Positions 17,741 through 27,909 of a DNA stretch of 64,000 bases are shown one piece after another (positions within the stretch are counted from its first letter, which is position 1; every line of letters starts with the position of its first letter). The DNA comes from Curtobacterium sp. GC_Cur_3 (GTDB taxonomy: Bacteria > Actinomycetota > Actinomycetes > Actinomycetales > Microbacteriaceae), in the NCBI RefSeq assembly GCF_026544205.1, contig NZ_JALNUI010000002.1, positions 1-64,000 of the forward strand, given 5' to 3'. A program made the position numbers and the translations under genes. The notes under the pieces were generated by a model that made no database searches, was not told the DNA's origin, and worked only from the letters and a program-made list of their open reading frames with translations.

Positions 17741-17752
17741 AAATCGAGATAC

Positions 17753-19057
17753 ATGTCGACCTCATTCCCGCAGTCCCGCCGCTTCCGCCGCCGCCTCGTC
17801 GCCGCCGCGGTCGCTGTCGTGCTCACCGCAGGGACCATCGCCGTGGTCGGTCCGGTCGGGGCCGCCTCTGCCGTGTCGTACCCGAGCTGGGACGACGTGC
17901 AGTCCGCCAAGGCCTCTGCCGCCGCGCAGCAGGACAAGGTGACCGAGATCCGCGGCCTCATCGCCGGGCTGGAGTCGGACGCCTCGGCGAAGCAGAAGTC
18001 CGCCGCCGCCGCCGGTTCGGCGTACCAGACGGCACAGACCGCCTTCGACGAGGCCACGCTCAAGCAGCAGAAGCTCCAGGGCCAGGCCGACGCCGCCGAG
18101 AAGACCGCCGCCCAGTCCGAGGAGCAGGCCGGTCAGCTGGCCGCTCAGCTCGGTCGCGCGAGCTCGAGCAACGTGACGACCGACCTGTTCACGCACCCGA
18201 CGAAGTCCGGCGACCTGCTCTACGAACTCGGCGCGATGTCGAAGCTCAGCGAGCAGGCAGACGGCATCTACTCCCAGGCGTCGCAGGACCGTGGCACCGC
18301 CCAGGCCCTCGCGGACAAGTCCGAGGTCGCCAAGAAGGCCCTCGGTGAGCTGGCCGCGGCGGCGCAGCAGAAGATGCAGGCCGCACAGTCCGCAGCCGAG
18401 TCCGCTCAGCGTGCCGTCGACACCCAGAACGCCAACCAGGAACGGCTCGAGTCGCAGCTCACCCTGCTGACCAGCAACGCGAGCGACGTCGAGGCCAAGT
18501 ACAAGAAGGGCGTCCAGGTCGAGAAGGCCCGTCAGGCCGCCCTCGCGAAGCAGCGCGCGGAGGCGGCTGCGGCCGCGGCAGCCGCGGCGGCGTCCGCAGC
18601 GCGCTCGGCCGGCACGCCCGTCGTCGTCGCCGGCGGCACCGCGAACTCGTCCGGGTGGGTCCGGCCCGCCGCCGGGTACCAGACGAGTCCCTTCGGCTAC
18701 CGCGTCGACCCGTACACACACGCCCACGCCCTGCATGCCGGTGTCGACCTGGCCCCGGCCTGCTACTCCCCGATCTACGCCGCGGCGTCCGGCACCGTGG
18801 TCTTCGCGGGCAACGGCGGCGGCTACGGCAACGAGGTCGTGCTCGACAACGGCGGCGGGATCTCCACCGCCTACGGGCACGTCGTCGACGGCGGCATCAT
18901 GGTCGCGAGCGGCCAGCACGTCGAGGCCGGCCAGCAGATCGCCCAGGTCGGTTCGACCGGGTGGTCCACCGGCTGCCACCTCCACTTCGAGACCCGCGTC
19001 AACGGTGCTGCCGTCGACCCGGTCCCCTTCATGGCTGCGCGGGGGATCTCGGTATGA
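17753..19057 (+). CDS. Secreted M23 peptidase with coiled-coil N-terminus
   Basis: A 434-aa exported murein endopeptidase. A basic start and hydrophobic stretch (VAAAVAVVLTAGTIAVVG, about residues 15–35) form a signal peptide or anchor; residues 45–290 are an Ala/Gln-rich coiled coil; the LytM/M23 domain occupies about 305–430. Zinc ligands are present: H328 and D332 (HAGVD), with H409 and H411 in CHLHFE. M23 enzymes cut peptide cross-links of peptidoglycan; the coiled coil suggests control by a division complex, as in EnvC- or RipA-type proteins. It is followed 32 bp later by an NlpC/P60 gene with a similar N-terminus. Confidence 0.92.
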   Translation: MSTSFPQSRRFRRRLVAAAVAVVLTAGTIAVVGPVGAASAVSYPSWDDVQSAKASAAAQQDKVTEIRGLIAGLESDASAKQKSAAAAGSAYQTAQTAFDEATLKQQKLQGQADAAEKTAAQSEEQAGQLAAQLGRASSSNVTTDLFTHPTKSGDLLYELGAMSKLSEQADGIYSQASQDRGTAQALADKSEVAKKALGELAAAAQQKMQAAQSAAESAQRAVDTQNANQERLESQLTLLTSNASDVEAKYKKGVQVEKARQAALAKQRAEAAAAAAAAAASAARSAGTPVVVAGGTANSSGWVRPAAGYQTSPFGYRVDPYTHAHALHAGVDLAPACYSPIYAAASGTVVFAGNGGGYGNEVVLDNGGGISTAYGHVVDGGIMVASGQHVEAGQQIAQVGSTGWSTGCHLHFETRVNGAAVDPVPFMAARGISV

Positions 19058-19089
19058 CCGTGTGCGCGCCCGAGAGGCCCTGACACCAC

Positions 19090-20580
19090 ATGAAGAAGCC
19101 TGCGCGTTCCCTCGCCTGCGGCATCGCCACCGTCACCCTGATCGGCATCGGGCTGTCGGTGTCGATCGCCGGACCGGCCGAGGCGGCACCGACGGCCCCG
19201 TCGTGGGCGGACGTGCAGGCAGCGAAGGCCGACCAGGCCGACACGCAGCAGACGGTCGACGAGCTGGCGTCGCGGCTGTCCTCGTTGCAGGACGCCGCGG
19301 ACGCCGCCGGTGTCGTGGTGCAGCAGGCGGGTCAGACGTACTCCCTCGCCGCGTCGCAGCAGCAGGAGGCGCAGTCGACGCTCGAGGACCTCACCGCGCA
19401 GTCGAAGCGGGCGAAGGCGAAGGCCGACGACTCGGCGGCACAGGTCGCAGCGCTCGTCGTCGAGCTGTCCCGTTCCGGCGGTGGCGACCTCTCGACGAGC
19501 CTGCTCCTCGACGACGGTGACGCGAAGGACCTGCTCTACCAGGTCGGGACGATGTCGCACCTGTCCGAGCGGTCGGCGACGGTCCTCGCCCGCGCTGAGG
19601 CGGACCAGAAGACCGTCGACGCCCTGGCCGCGCAGAAGTCACAGGCCACCACTGCCCTGGCGAAGGCCACCGATGCCACGAAGTCCGCGCTCGACGCGGC
19701 GAACGACGCGGCAGCCTCGGCGAACGGACGACTCGAGAAGAGCCAGGCGCAGCAGGGCGAGGTGCTCGAGCAGCTCGCGTTCCTCAAGGGCACGACGGCC
19801 GCCGCCGAGAGCGCCTACTACACGCAGCAGCGGGCAGAGCAGGCCGAGGCGCAGCTCGCCGCGCAGACCACCAGCACCGCCGGCGGGTCGACCACGACGT
19901 CGACGTCCTCCGGCGCGACGACGACCTCGAAGCCGTCCAGCTCGAAGCCGTCGAGCACGAAGCCCACCGGCACGAAGCCGTCCAGCACGAAGCCCACCAC
20001 CGGTGGCAGCGGGTCCGGCGGAGGCTCCGGCAGCGCCGCTGCCCCCGCGGCACCCGCCCCGGCTCCGGCTCCGGCACCCGCAGCGCCAGCCCCGGCGCCG
20101 GCTCCTGCCCCCGTTCCCAAGCCAGCACCCGCTCCGGCTCCCGCCCCCAAGCCGGCGCCGGCTCCGGCACCCGCACCGAGCTCCCCGTCGAAGGCCGCTG
20201 GCGCCATCTCCTACGCACGCGGCCAGTTGGGCAAGCCCTACGTCCTCGGCGGCGCCGGCCCGAACACGTGGGACTGCTCCGGCCTGGTCATGATGGCGTA
20301 CAACTCGCAGGGCATCACGACCGGCGGCCACAACGTCGTGTGGCAGTACAACCACTTCGCGAGCATCGGGCGGCTCGTGCCGCTGTCGCAGCGCCAGCCC
20401 GGCGACATCCTCTTCTACTCGTCGAACGGAACCGCATCAGGTGGTTACCACGACTCGATCTACACCGGCGGCGGGATGATGGTCGAAGCGGCCCGCCCGG
20501 GTGTCGGCGTCGTCGAGCGTGCCGTCTGGACGCCGAGCGCGCTCCTGCCGTACGTCGCCCGCCCGAGCGGCTCCCTGTAG
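19090..20580 (+). CDS. Secreted C40 (NlpC/P60) endopeptidase
   Basis: A 496-aa exported protein: signal peptide (residues 1–33, ending AEAA), coiled coil (35–255), Ser/Thr/Lys then Pro/Ala-rich linker (about 260–375), and a C-terminal NlpC/P60 domain (375–496). Catalytic C396 lies in WDCSGL and His454 in GGYHDSIYTGGG. These enzymes cleave D-Glu–diamino-acid bonds in wall stem peptides and help separate daughter cells. Both hydrolases share the motif PSWxDVQxAKA just after the signal peptide, so they are likely paralogous in their regulatory half and co-transcribed. No strong ribosome site precedes the ATG. Confidence 0.92.
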   Translation: MKKPARSLACGIATVTLIGIGLSVSIAGPAEAAPTAPSWADVQAAKADQADTQQTVDELASRLSSLQDAADAAGVVVQQAGQTYSLAASQQQEAQSTLEDLTAQSKRAKAKADDSAAQVAALVVELSRSGGGDLSTSLLLDDGDAKDLLYQVGTMSHLSERSATVLARAEADQKTVDALAAQKSQATTALAKATDATKSALDAANDAAASANGRLEKSQAQQGEVLEQLAFLKGTTAAAESAYYTQQRAEQAEAQLAAQTTSTAGGSTTTSTSSGATTTSKPSSSKPSSTKPTGTKPSSTKPTTGGSGSGGGSGSAAAPAAPAPAPAPAPAAPAPAPAPAPVPKPAPAPAPAPKPAPAPAPAPSSPSKAAGAISYARGQLGKPYVLGGAGPNTWDCSGLVMMAYNSQGITTGGHNVVWQYNHFASIGRLVPLSQRQPGDILFYSSNGTASGGYHDSIYTGGGMMVEAARPGVGVVERAVWTPSALLPYVARPSGSL

Positions 20581-20609
20581 CGGGCGCGCGCCCCCGCACG
20601 CAGACGCAG

Positions 20610-20642
20610 AACGGCCCGGCCCCACGAGGGGACCGGGCCGTT
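20610..20642. terminator. Terminator between the wall-hydrolase operon and ppa
   Basis: AACGGCCCGGCCCC (20610–20623) pairs with GGGG-A-CCGGGCCGTT (20628–20642) around an ACGA loop with one bulged A. The flanking genes are convergent. Confidence 0.8.
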
Positions 20643-20662
20643 CGTCCGTCAGCAGACGAGCG

Positions 20663-21154
20663 TCAGTGACCGGCGGGCACGTACGCGGCCTGGCCGGCCG
20701 TGACGATGGCCTCGGCCTCGGCGGCGTCGCCCCAGCCCTCGGCCTTGACCCACTTGTTCGGCTCGAGGTCCTTGTAGCGCTCGAAGAAGTGCGCGATCTC
20801 GGCCTTCGTCTGCTCGTCGACGTCCGAGATGTCCTGGATGTGCGCCCAGCGCGGGTCCTTCGCGGGGACCACGAGGACCTTGGCGTCGATGCCGGCCTCG
20901 TCGCTCATCTTGAAGACGCCGACGGGGCGGACCTTCACCCCCACGCCCGGGAAGGTCGGGTACTCGAGCAGCAGCAGGGCGTCCACGGGGTCACCGTCGT
21001 CGGCCAGGGTCTGCTCGAAGAAGCCGTAGTCCGTCGGGTAGACGAACGACGTGAACAGCACGCGGTCGAGGTAGACGCGACCGGTCTCGTGGTCCACCTC
21101 GTACTTGTTGCGGCTGCCCTTGGGGATCTCGACGACGACGTCGTACGCGGCCAT
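20663..21154 (-). CDS. ppa: Inorganic pyrophosphatase
   Basis: A 163-aa soluble family-I pyrophosphatase that hydrolyses PPi from biosynthetic reactions. Active-site features are intact: [11 protein letters not shown] near residues 10–20, the DxDPxD metal motif ([12 protein letters not shown], about 52–63), and [11 protein letters not shown]. The ATG at 21154 is preceded by CAGGAG at 7-nt spacing, so the longer reading to 21181 is rejected. Divergent from tilS. Confidence 0.96.
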   Translation of the reverse strand: MAAYDVVVEIPKGSRNKYEVDHETGRVYLDRVLFTSFVYPTDYGFFEQTLADDGDPVDALLLLEYPTFPGVGVKVRPVGVFKMSDEAGIDAKVLVVPAKDPRWAHIQDISDVDEQTKAEIAHFFERYKDLEPNKWVKAEGWGDAAEAEAIVTAGQAAYVPAGH

Positions 21155-21206
21155 TGGTTGCTCCTGGTCTGTCGGTTGCACGGGAAAGCGCGGCTAACGT
21201 TACCGG

Positions 21207-22244
21207 GTGAACTCTCCGCGTCCCCGGTTGGATCCCGCAGTCGCCGGCACACGCCGCGGCGTCCGCGATCTCCTCGCCCGGGCGCGCACCGAGGGGATCG
21301 TCCACGACGGCGACCTGGTCCTCGTCGCCCTGAGCGGCGGACCGGACTCCCTCGCCCTCGCTGCGGCCGCCGCGTTCGAGGCCCCGAAGCAGGATCTCCG
21401 AGCCGGAGCGGTCATCGTCGACCACGCGCTCCAGGCTGGCTCCGAGGCGGTGGCGAGCCGAGCCTCCAGGCAGGCCGCCGAGCTCGGACTGGCACCGGTC
21501 GAGGTCCGCAGGGTCGCCGTCGGCTCCGACGGTGGTCCGGAGGGCGCCGCCCGGGAGGCCCGCCACGCGTCGATCGCCGAGGTCGCCGCCGCCACCGGGT
21601 CGCCGCTGGTGCTGTTCGGGCACACCCTGGACGACCAGGCCGAGACGGTCCTGCTCGGCCTGCTGCGTGGCAGCGGGCCGGACAGCCTGTCCGGCATGCC
21701 GCCGCTCGCGCGGCGGACGGACGGACCGGCCTACGGCCGACCGCTCCTGACCGTCCGGCGGCCGACGACGCGGCAGGCCTGCGCCGCCGCCGGGCTGGCG
21801 CCGTGGCACGACCCGCAGAACGACGACCCGGCGTACACGCGGGTGCGGGTCCGCACGACGCTGCTGCCCGCGCTCGAACGGGAGCTCGGCGCCGACGTGG
21901 CCGAGGCACTGGCGCGCACGGCCGATCAGCTGCGGGAGGACTCCGCCGCGCTCGACCACTTCGCCGAGGAGATGGCCGAGGACCTCGCCGAGCACTCCGA
22001 GGCCGGCATCTCGCTGTCCGTGCGGGAGCTCGAGGCGAACCCGCCGGCGCTCCGGCAGCGGCTGGTGCGCCTGGCGGTCGAGAGCGAGTTCGGCGTGACG
22101 CTGTCCCGCGTCCAGACGCTCGAGGTGTGCCGACTCGTGACCGACTGGACCGGGCAGGGGCCGATCGACCTGCCCGGTGTCCAGGCGACGCGGGACGGCG
22201 ACCGCCTGCTGCTGCGCGCCGGGCAGCCGCATCCGGGCCGTTAG
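21207..22244 (+). CDS. tilS: tRNA(Ile)-lysidine synthetase
   Basis: A 345-aa PP-loop ATPase that converts C34 of tRNA-Ile(CAU) to lysidine. The PP-loop SGGPDS is at residues 43–48 and the GHTLDDQAET motif follows near 135–145; the C-terminal helical domain is present. The GTG at 21207 lies 6 nt after TAACGT (21195–21200), consistent with leaderless expression. It is the first gene of the actinobacterial tilS–hpt–ftsH–fol cluster. Confidence 0.95.
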   Translation: MNSPRPRLDPAVAGTRRGVRDLLARARTEGIVHDGDLVLVALSGGPDSLALAAAAAFEAPKQDLRAGAVIVDHALQAGSEAVASRASRQAAELGLAPVEVRRVAVGSDGGPEGAAREARHASIAEVAAATGSPLVLFGHTLDDQAETVLLGLLRGSGPDSLSGMPPLARRTDGPAYGRPLLTVRRPTTRQACAAAGLAPWHDPQNDDPAYTRVRVRTTLLPALERELGADVAEALARTADQLREDSAALDHFAEEMAEDLAEHSEAGISLSVRELEANPPALRQRLVRLAVESEFGVTLSRVQTLEVCRLVTDWTGQGPIDLPGVQATRDGDRLLLRAGQPHPGR

Positions 22245-22253
22245 GCTTGGCGC

Positions 22254-22805
22254 GTGGAACTCTCCGACGTGCAGGACGACCTCTCCGAAGTGCTCTTCAC
22301 CCCCGAGCAGATCGACGACAAGATCGCCGAACTGGCCGCGGCGGTCGACCGCGACTACGCCGACCGGGACCCGCTGCTCGTCGGCGTGCTCAAGGGCGCG
22401 GTCATGGTGATGGCGGACTTCTCCCGCCACCTGACGCTGCAGGCGAAGATGGACTGGATGGCCGTGTCGTCCTACGGCTCCGGTACGAAGTCGTCCGGTG
22501 TCGTGCGGATCCTCAAGGACCTCGACACCGACCTGCACGGCCGCGACGTCATCATCGTCGAGGACATCATCGACTCCGGCCTGACGCTGTCCTGGCTCCA
22601 GCAGAACCTCGCGTCCCGCGGGGCCGCGAGCGTCGAGATCGTCGCACTGCTGCGCAAGCCCGAGGCCGCCAAGGTCGAGGTCGACGTCCGCTACGTCGGC
22701 TTCGACATCCCGGACGCCTTCGTCGTCGGGTTCGGCCTGGACTACGACGAGCGCTACCGCAACCTGCGCGGCATCGGGGTCCTCGCCCCGCACGTCTACT
22801 CCTGA
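22254..22805 (+). CDS. hpt: Hypoxanthine phosphoribosyltransferase
   Basis: A 183-aa type-I phosphoribosyltransferase for purine salvage (hypoxanthine or guanine plus PRPP to IMP or GMP). The PRPP loop [11 protein letters not shown] starts near residue 102 and the N-terminal [12 protein letters not shown] is typical. The GTG start lies 6 nt after TAGGCT (22242–22247), only 9 bp beyond the tilS stop, so it may be transcribed from its own leaderless promoter as well as by read-through. Conserved neighbour of tilS and ftsH. Confidence 0.96.
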   Translation: MELSDVQDDLSEVLFTPEQIDDKIAELAAAVDRDYADRDPLLVGVLKGAVMVMADFSRHLTLQAKMDWMAVSSYGSGTKSSGVVRILKDLDTDLHGRDVIIVEDIIDSGLTLSWLQQNLASRGAASVEIVALLRKPEAAKVEVDVRYVGFDIPDAFVVGFGLDYDERYRNLRGIGVLAPHVYS

Positions 22806-22941
22806 CGAACGGTCCGGTCCCTCTGGCGAACCGTCCAGTTCGCCCGCAGAGGACACCCATTCTCGCCACAGAGTCGCAGCCGTATGCTGACCTGCACGCA
22901 ACTTCGGCAGAGAAAGGTGTCGGGCACTCTGCCCGGATCAC

Positions 22942-24927
<1,986 letters not shown>

Positions 24928-24932
24928 CCGGC

Positions 24933-25796
24933 ATGACGGACCTGCCGACGAGACGGGGCCGCCGCCGAGGTGGCCGCCCGTCCGTCGGAGGACGAACCCG
25001 CGTGATGGGGATCCTCAACGTCACGCCGGACTCGTTCTCCGACGGCGGGCTGCACCAGGCGTACGACAGTGCCCTGGCGCACGCCCGTGACCTCGTCGCG
25101 ACCGGCGCCGACATCGTCGACGTCGGCGGGGAGTCCACCCGGCCCGGCGCCGAGCGGGTCCCCGTGGACGTCGAACAGGAGCGGGTGCTCCCCGTCGTGC
25201 GGCAGCTCGTCGCCGAGGGCGTCCCGGTCAGCATCGACACGATGAACGCCAGCACCGCGGAACGTGCGGTCGAGCTCGGCGCCGTGATCGTGAACGACGT
25301 CTCCGGCGGCCTCGCCGACCCGGACATGGCGCGCGTGGTCGCCGCGACGGGCACCGGGTTCGTGGTCATGCACTGGCGCGGCCACAGCGACCGCATGTAC
25401 CGCGACGCCGTCTACGAGCACGCGGTGGACGAGGTCCGTCGCGAGGTCGAGATGCGCGTCGCGGAGCTCATCGTGCTCGGCGTCCGCCAGGAGCAGGTCG
25501 TCATCGACCCGGGTCTCGGCTTCGCCAAGCAGGGCGCGCAGAACTGGGAGATCCTCGCCGGGTACGAGCGCTTCGCCTCGATCGGGTTGCCCGTGCTCGT
25601 CGCCGCCTCGCGGAAGCGCTTCCTCGAGGGCGTCGGCAGCGCCGAGGGTGCACCACCGAAGGACCGTGACCTCGCCACGGCGGCCATCAGCCTGTTGGCC
25701 GCCGAACGAGGCGCCTGGGGCGTGCGCGTGCACGACCCCGCACCGACCCGCGCCGTCCTGGACGTGTGGGAAGCCTGGAGGGCAGCTCGATCGTGA
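24933..25796 (+). CDS. folP: Dihydropteroate synthase
   Basis: A 287-aa TIM-barrel enzyme that condenses pABA with dihydropterin pyrophosphate; it is the sulfonamide target. Signatures are MGILNVTPDSFSDGG (about residues 25–39), DVGGESTRPGA and the C-terminal AASRKRF. GTP cyclohydrolase (folE), often present in such clusters between ftsH and folP, is absent here, and folP begins 5 bp after ftsH. The stop overlaps the folB GTG (GTGA, 25793–25796). The N-terminal 20 residues are Arg/Gly-rich. Confidence 0.96.
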   Translation: MTDLPTRRGRRRGGRPSVGGRTRVMGILNVTPDSFSDGGLHQAYDSALAHARDLVATGADIVDVGGESTRPGAERVPVDVEQERVLPVVRQLVAEGVPVSIDTMNASTAERAVELGAVIVNDVSGGLADPDMARVVAATGTGFVVMHWRGHSDRMYRDAVYEHAVDEVRREVEMRVAELIVLGVRQEQVVIDPGLGFAKQGAQNWEILAGYERFASIGLPVLVAASRKRFLEGVGSAEGAPPKDRDLATAAISLLAAERGAWGVRVHDPAPTRAVLDVWEAWRAARS

Positions 25797-26221
25797 ACGA
25801 CACCATCCGCCTCGTCGGGGTCCGTGCCCGTGGCAACCACGGCGTCTTCGACCACGAGCGCGCCGACGGCCAGGACTTCGTCGTCGACGTCGCGGTCGAG
25901 GTCGACGCCCGAGCCGCCGCCGGCACCGACGACCTCGACCGCACGGTGCACTACGGAGTCCTCGCCGAGCAGGTCGTCGCCGAGATCGAGCGCGACCCGG
26001 TCGACCTCATCGAGACCCTCGCCGAGCGGATCGCCGCCGCCGTGCTCACCCACCGTGCCGCCCTGGCGACCGAGGTCACTGTGCACAAGCCCCAGGCACC
26101 CATCACGGTGCCGTTCACCGACGTCTCGATCACGATCCGGCGTGAGCGGAACGCCGACGACCAGGCCGCCGACGGCCAGACCGCCGTCGGCCAGACCGCC
26201 GTCGACCGGGCTGACGCGTGA
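25793..26221 (+). CDS. folB: Dihydroneopterin aldolase
   Basis: A 142-aa aldolase that cleaves dihydroneopterin to 6-hydroxymethyl-dihydropterin. RLVGVRARGNHGVFDHERADG (start), the ETLAERIA helix and VHKPQAPI are characteristic. The GTG start overlaps the folP stop, with GGAGG upstream inside folP. The last 20 residues are a low-complexity tail (QAADGQTAVGQTAVDRADA) beyond the usual family end. The stop overlaps the folK start (GTGA). Confidence 0.95.
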   Translation: MNDTIRLVGVRARGNHGVFDHERADGQDFVVDVAVEVDARAAAGTDDLDRTVHYGVLAEQVVAEIERDPVDLIETLAERIAAAVLTHRAALATEVTVHKPQAPITVPFTDVSITIRRERNADDQAADGQTAVGQTAVDRADA

Positions 26222-26844
26222 TCCGAGCCGTCATCGCCCTCGGCGCCAACCTCGGCGACCGCGGCAGCACGCTCCGCGCCGCAGCGGCCGCCGTCGCCGC
26301 GGTCCCCGGCGTCCGACCGGTGGCGTCCAGCCACGAGGTCGAGTCGATCGCCGTGACCCTCGACGGCCCGGACACGGCGAAGCCCCGCTACCGCAACGCC
26401 GTCGTCGTCGTGGACACCGACCTGGGGCCGCAGGAGCTCCTCGACGCACTGCACGGCATCGAGGACGCCCACGGCCGCACCCGCGAGGTCCGGTGGGGCG
26501 ACCGCACGCTCGACCTCGACGTCGTCGCGCTGCAGGACGACGACGGCACGGACGTCATCGTCGACACCGCGACACTGACCGTGCCGCACCCCCGGGCGCA
26601 CGAGCGGGCGTTCGTGCTCGCGCCGTGGCACGACGCCGACCCCTCGGCCGTGCTGCCCGGTGCCGGGCCGGTGGCCGACCTGCTCGCAGCGGTCGGCGAC
26701 GACACGGAACGCGTCGACGAGCCGCGGCTCTTCGACGAGCCGACCCGAGCCTCCCGTCCGACCGACGCGACCGCGACGACCGACGCGACCGCGACGACCG
26801 ACGCGACCGCCCCGGCCGACGCGACCCGCGGAGCCACCTCGTGA
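26218..26844 (+). CDS. folK: HPPK, 6-hydroxymethyl-dihydropterin pyrophosphokinase
   Basis: A 208-aa kinase that transfers pyrophosphate from ATP to hydroxymethyl-dihydropterin. ALGANLGDR (residues 6–14), YRNAVVVV and the RTLDLDVVAL metal-binding motif are intact. A C-terminal tail of about 30 residues contains three near-identical DATATT-like repeats encoded by tandem DNA repeats at about 26758–26820. Translationally coupled on both sides by GTGA overlaps. Confidence 0.95.
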   Translation: MIRAVIALGANLGDRGSTLRAAAAAVAAVPGVRPVASSHEVESIAVTLDGPDTAKPRYRNAVVVVDTDLGPQELLDALHGIEDAHGRTREVRWGDRTLDLDVVALQDDDGTDVIVDTATLTVPHPRAHERAFVLAPWHDADPSAVLPGAGPVADLLAAVGDDTERVDEPRLFDEPTRASRPTDATATTDATATTDATAPADATRGATS

Positions 26845-27320
26845 AGCCGACCCGCGCCTCCACCCTCATCAGCATCGCGGTGGTCGCGGCGGTGGCCGGG
26901 TTCGCCCTCGACACCGCACTCGCGTCCCGCCAGGTCCCGACGCTCATCCTCTCCGCCCCGCTCGGCCTGACGCTCGCGTTCATCGGCATCGCCCTCGTGG
27001 TCATGGCCCTGCCGATCCGCCGCCAGGTCCGCGGGCGTGCCGAGCGCCGCGTCGACCCGCACTACGCGACCCGCGTGGTGGTGCTCGCGAAGGCATCGAG
27101 CATCTGCGGCGCCCTGTTCGGCGCGCTCGCACTCGGACTGATCGTGTACCTCCTGACCCGCGCGGTCCTGCCTTCGCTAGGCTCGACCCTGCCGAACGCC
27201 GTGGCGGTCGGCGGCGGGATCGTGCTCACCGTGTGCGCCCTCGTCGCCGAACGGATGTGCATCGTCCCCCCGGACGACGACGACCACGACGACCCGCGCG
27301 GCGGCACAGCGGTGCACTGA
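26841..27320 (+). CDS. DUF3180 membrane protein
   Basis: A 159-aa protein with four hydrophobic helices (LISIAVVAAVAGFAL, LGLTLAFIGIALVVMAL, ICGALFGALALGLIVYLL, AVAVGGGIVLTVCALVA) ending in an Asp/His-rich tail. DUF3180 proteins are found directly after folK in actinobacteria; no function is established. The GTG start overlaps the folK stop (GTGA, 26841–26844), making it the fourth gene in an unbroken coupled chain. Confidence 0.88.
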   Translation: MKPTRASTLISIAVVAAVAGFALDTALASRQVPTLILSAPLGLTLAFIGIALVVMALPIRRQVRGRAERRVDPHYATRVVVLAKASSICGALFGALALGLIVYLLTRAVLPSLGSTLPNAVAVGGGIVLTVCALVAERMCIVPPDDDDHDDPRGGTAVH

Positions 27321-27379
27321 CCGACTGCCGCTCGACCACCGCGCGACGGCCGACCCATGCCACACCACAGGAGGCCGCG

Positions 27380-27901
27380 ATGCCGCGCGAACGACTCGAC
27401 GAGCCCGGCCTCGGCCTGACCGGTGTGGCCTGGACCCGGGTGTCCACCAAGCTGGTGTGGACCGAGCTCATCACGACCGTGCTGGCCGGGGTGGTCGTCA
27501 CCGTCGGCTGCGTGCTCATCGGGGTCGTGAGTGGCGGACCGGGCGAGACGGCCGGCCTCGTGTGGACGCTGATCGGCGTCGCGATCGGGATCATCACGCT
27601 GATCACGGCCCTGCTCACGCCCCGTCGGGTCCGAGCGATCGGGTACGCCCTCCGTGACGACGACTTCGTGCTCCGCAAGGGCCTGATGTGGCAACGGTTC
27701 ACCGCGGTGCCGTACGGCCGCCTGCAGCTCGTCGACGTGAACCGCGGTCCGCTCGACCGCGCGCTCGGCATGAGCGAGCTGAAGTTCGTGACCGCCGCGG
27801 CGTCCACGAACGTGCGGATCCCGGGCATCCCCGCCGAACGTGCCGACGAGCTCCGCGACCGACTCGTCGAGCTCGCCGAGTCCCGTCGCGCCGGGCTGTA
27901 G
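27380..27901 (+). CDS. PH-domain membrane protein (bPH2, YdbS-like)
   Basis: A 173-aa protein with two N-terminal transmembrane helices (TTVLAGVVVTVGCVLIGVV and TLIGVAIGIITLITALL) followed by a bacterial PH (DUF304/bPH_2) domain from about residue 80 (DDDFVLRKGLMWQRFTAVPYGRLQLVDV). AGGAGG precedes the ATG. It is paired with the larger PH protein 8 bp downstream, as YdbS and YdbT are in Bacillus, where the pair influences sensitivity to antimicrobials. Exact role here unknown. Confidence 0.88.
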   Translation: MPRERLDEPGLGLTGVAWTRVSTKLVWTELITTVLAGVVVTVGCVLIGVVSGGPGETAGLVWTLIGVAIGIITLITALLTPRRVRAIGYALRDDDFVLRKGLMWQRFTAVPYGRLQLVDVNRGPLDRALGMSELKFVTAAASTNVRIPGIPAERADELRDRLVELAESRRAGL

Positions 27902-27909
27902 GGGCCGAC

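Noticed and set aside
17455..17752. Possible c-di-AMP (ydaO) riboswitch ahead of the wall-hydrolase operon
   Set aside because: Such switches are common before actinobacterial wall hydrolases, but I could not find the conserved core elements here.
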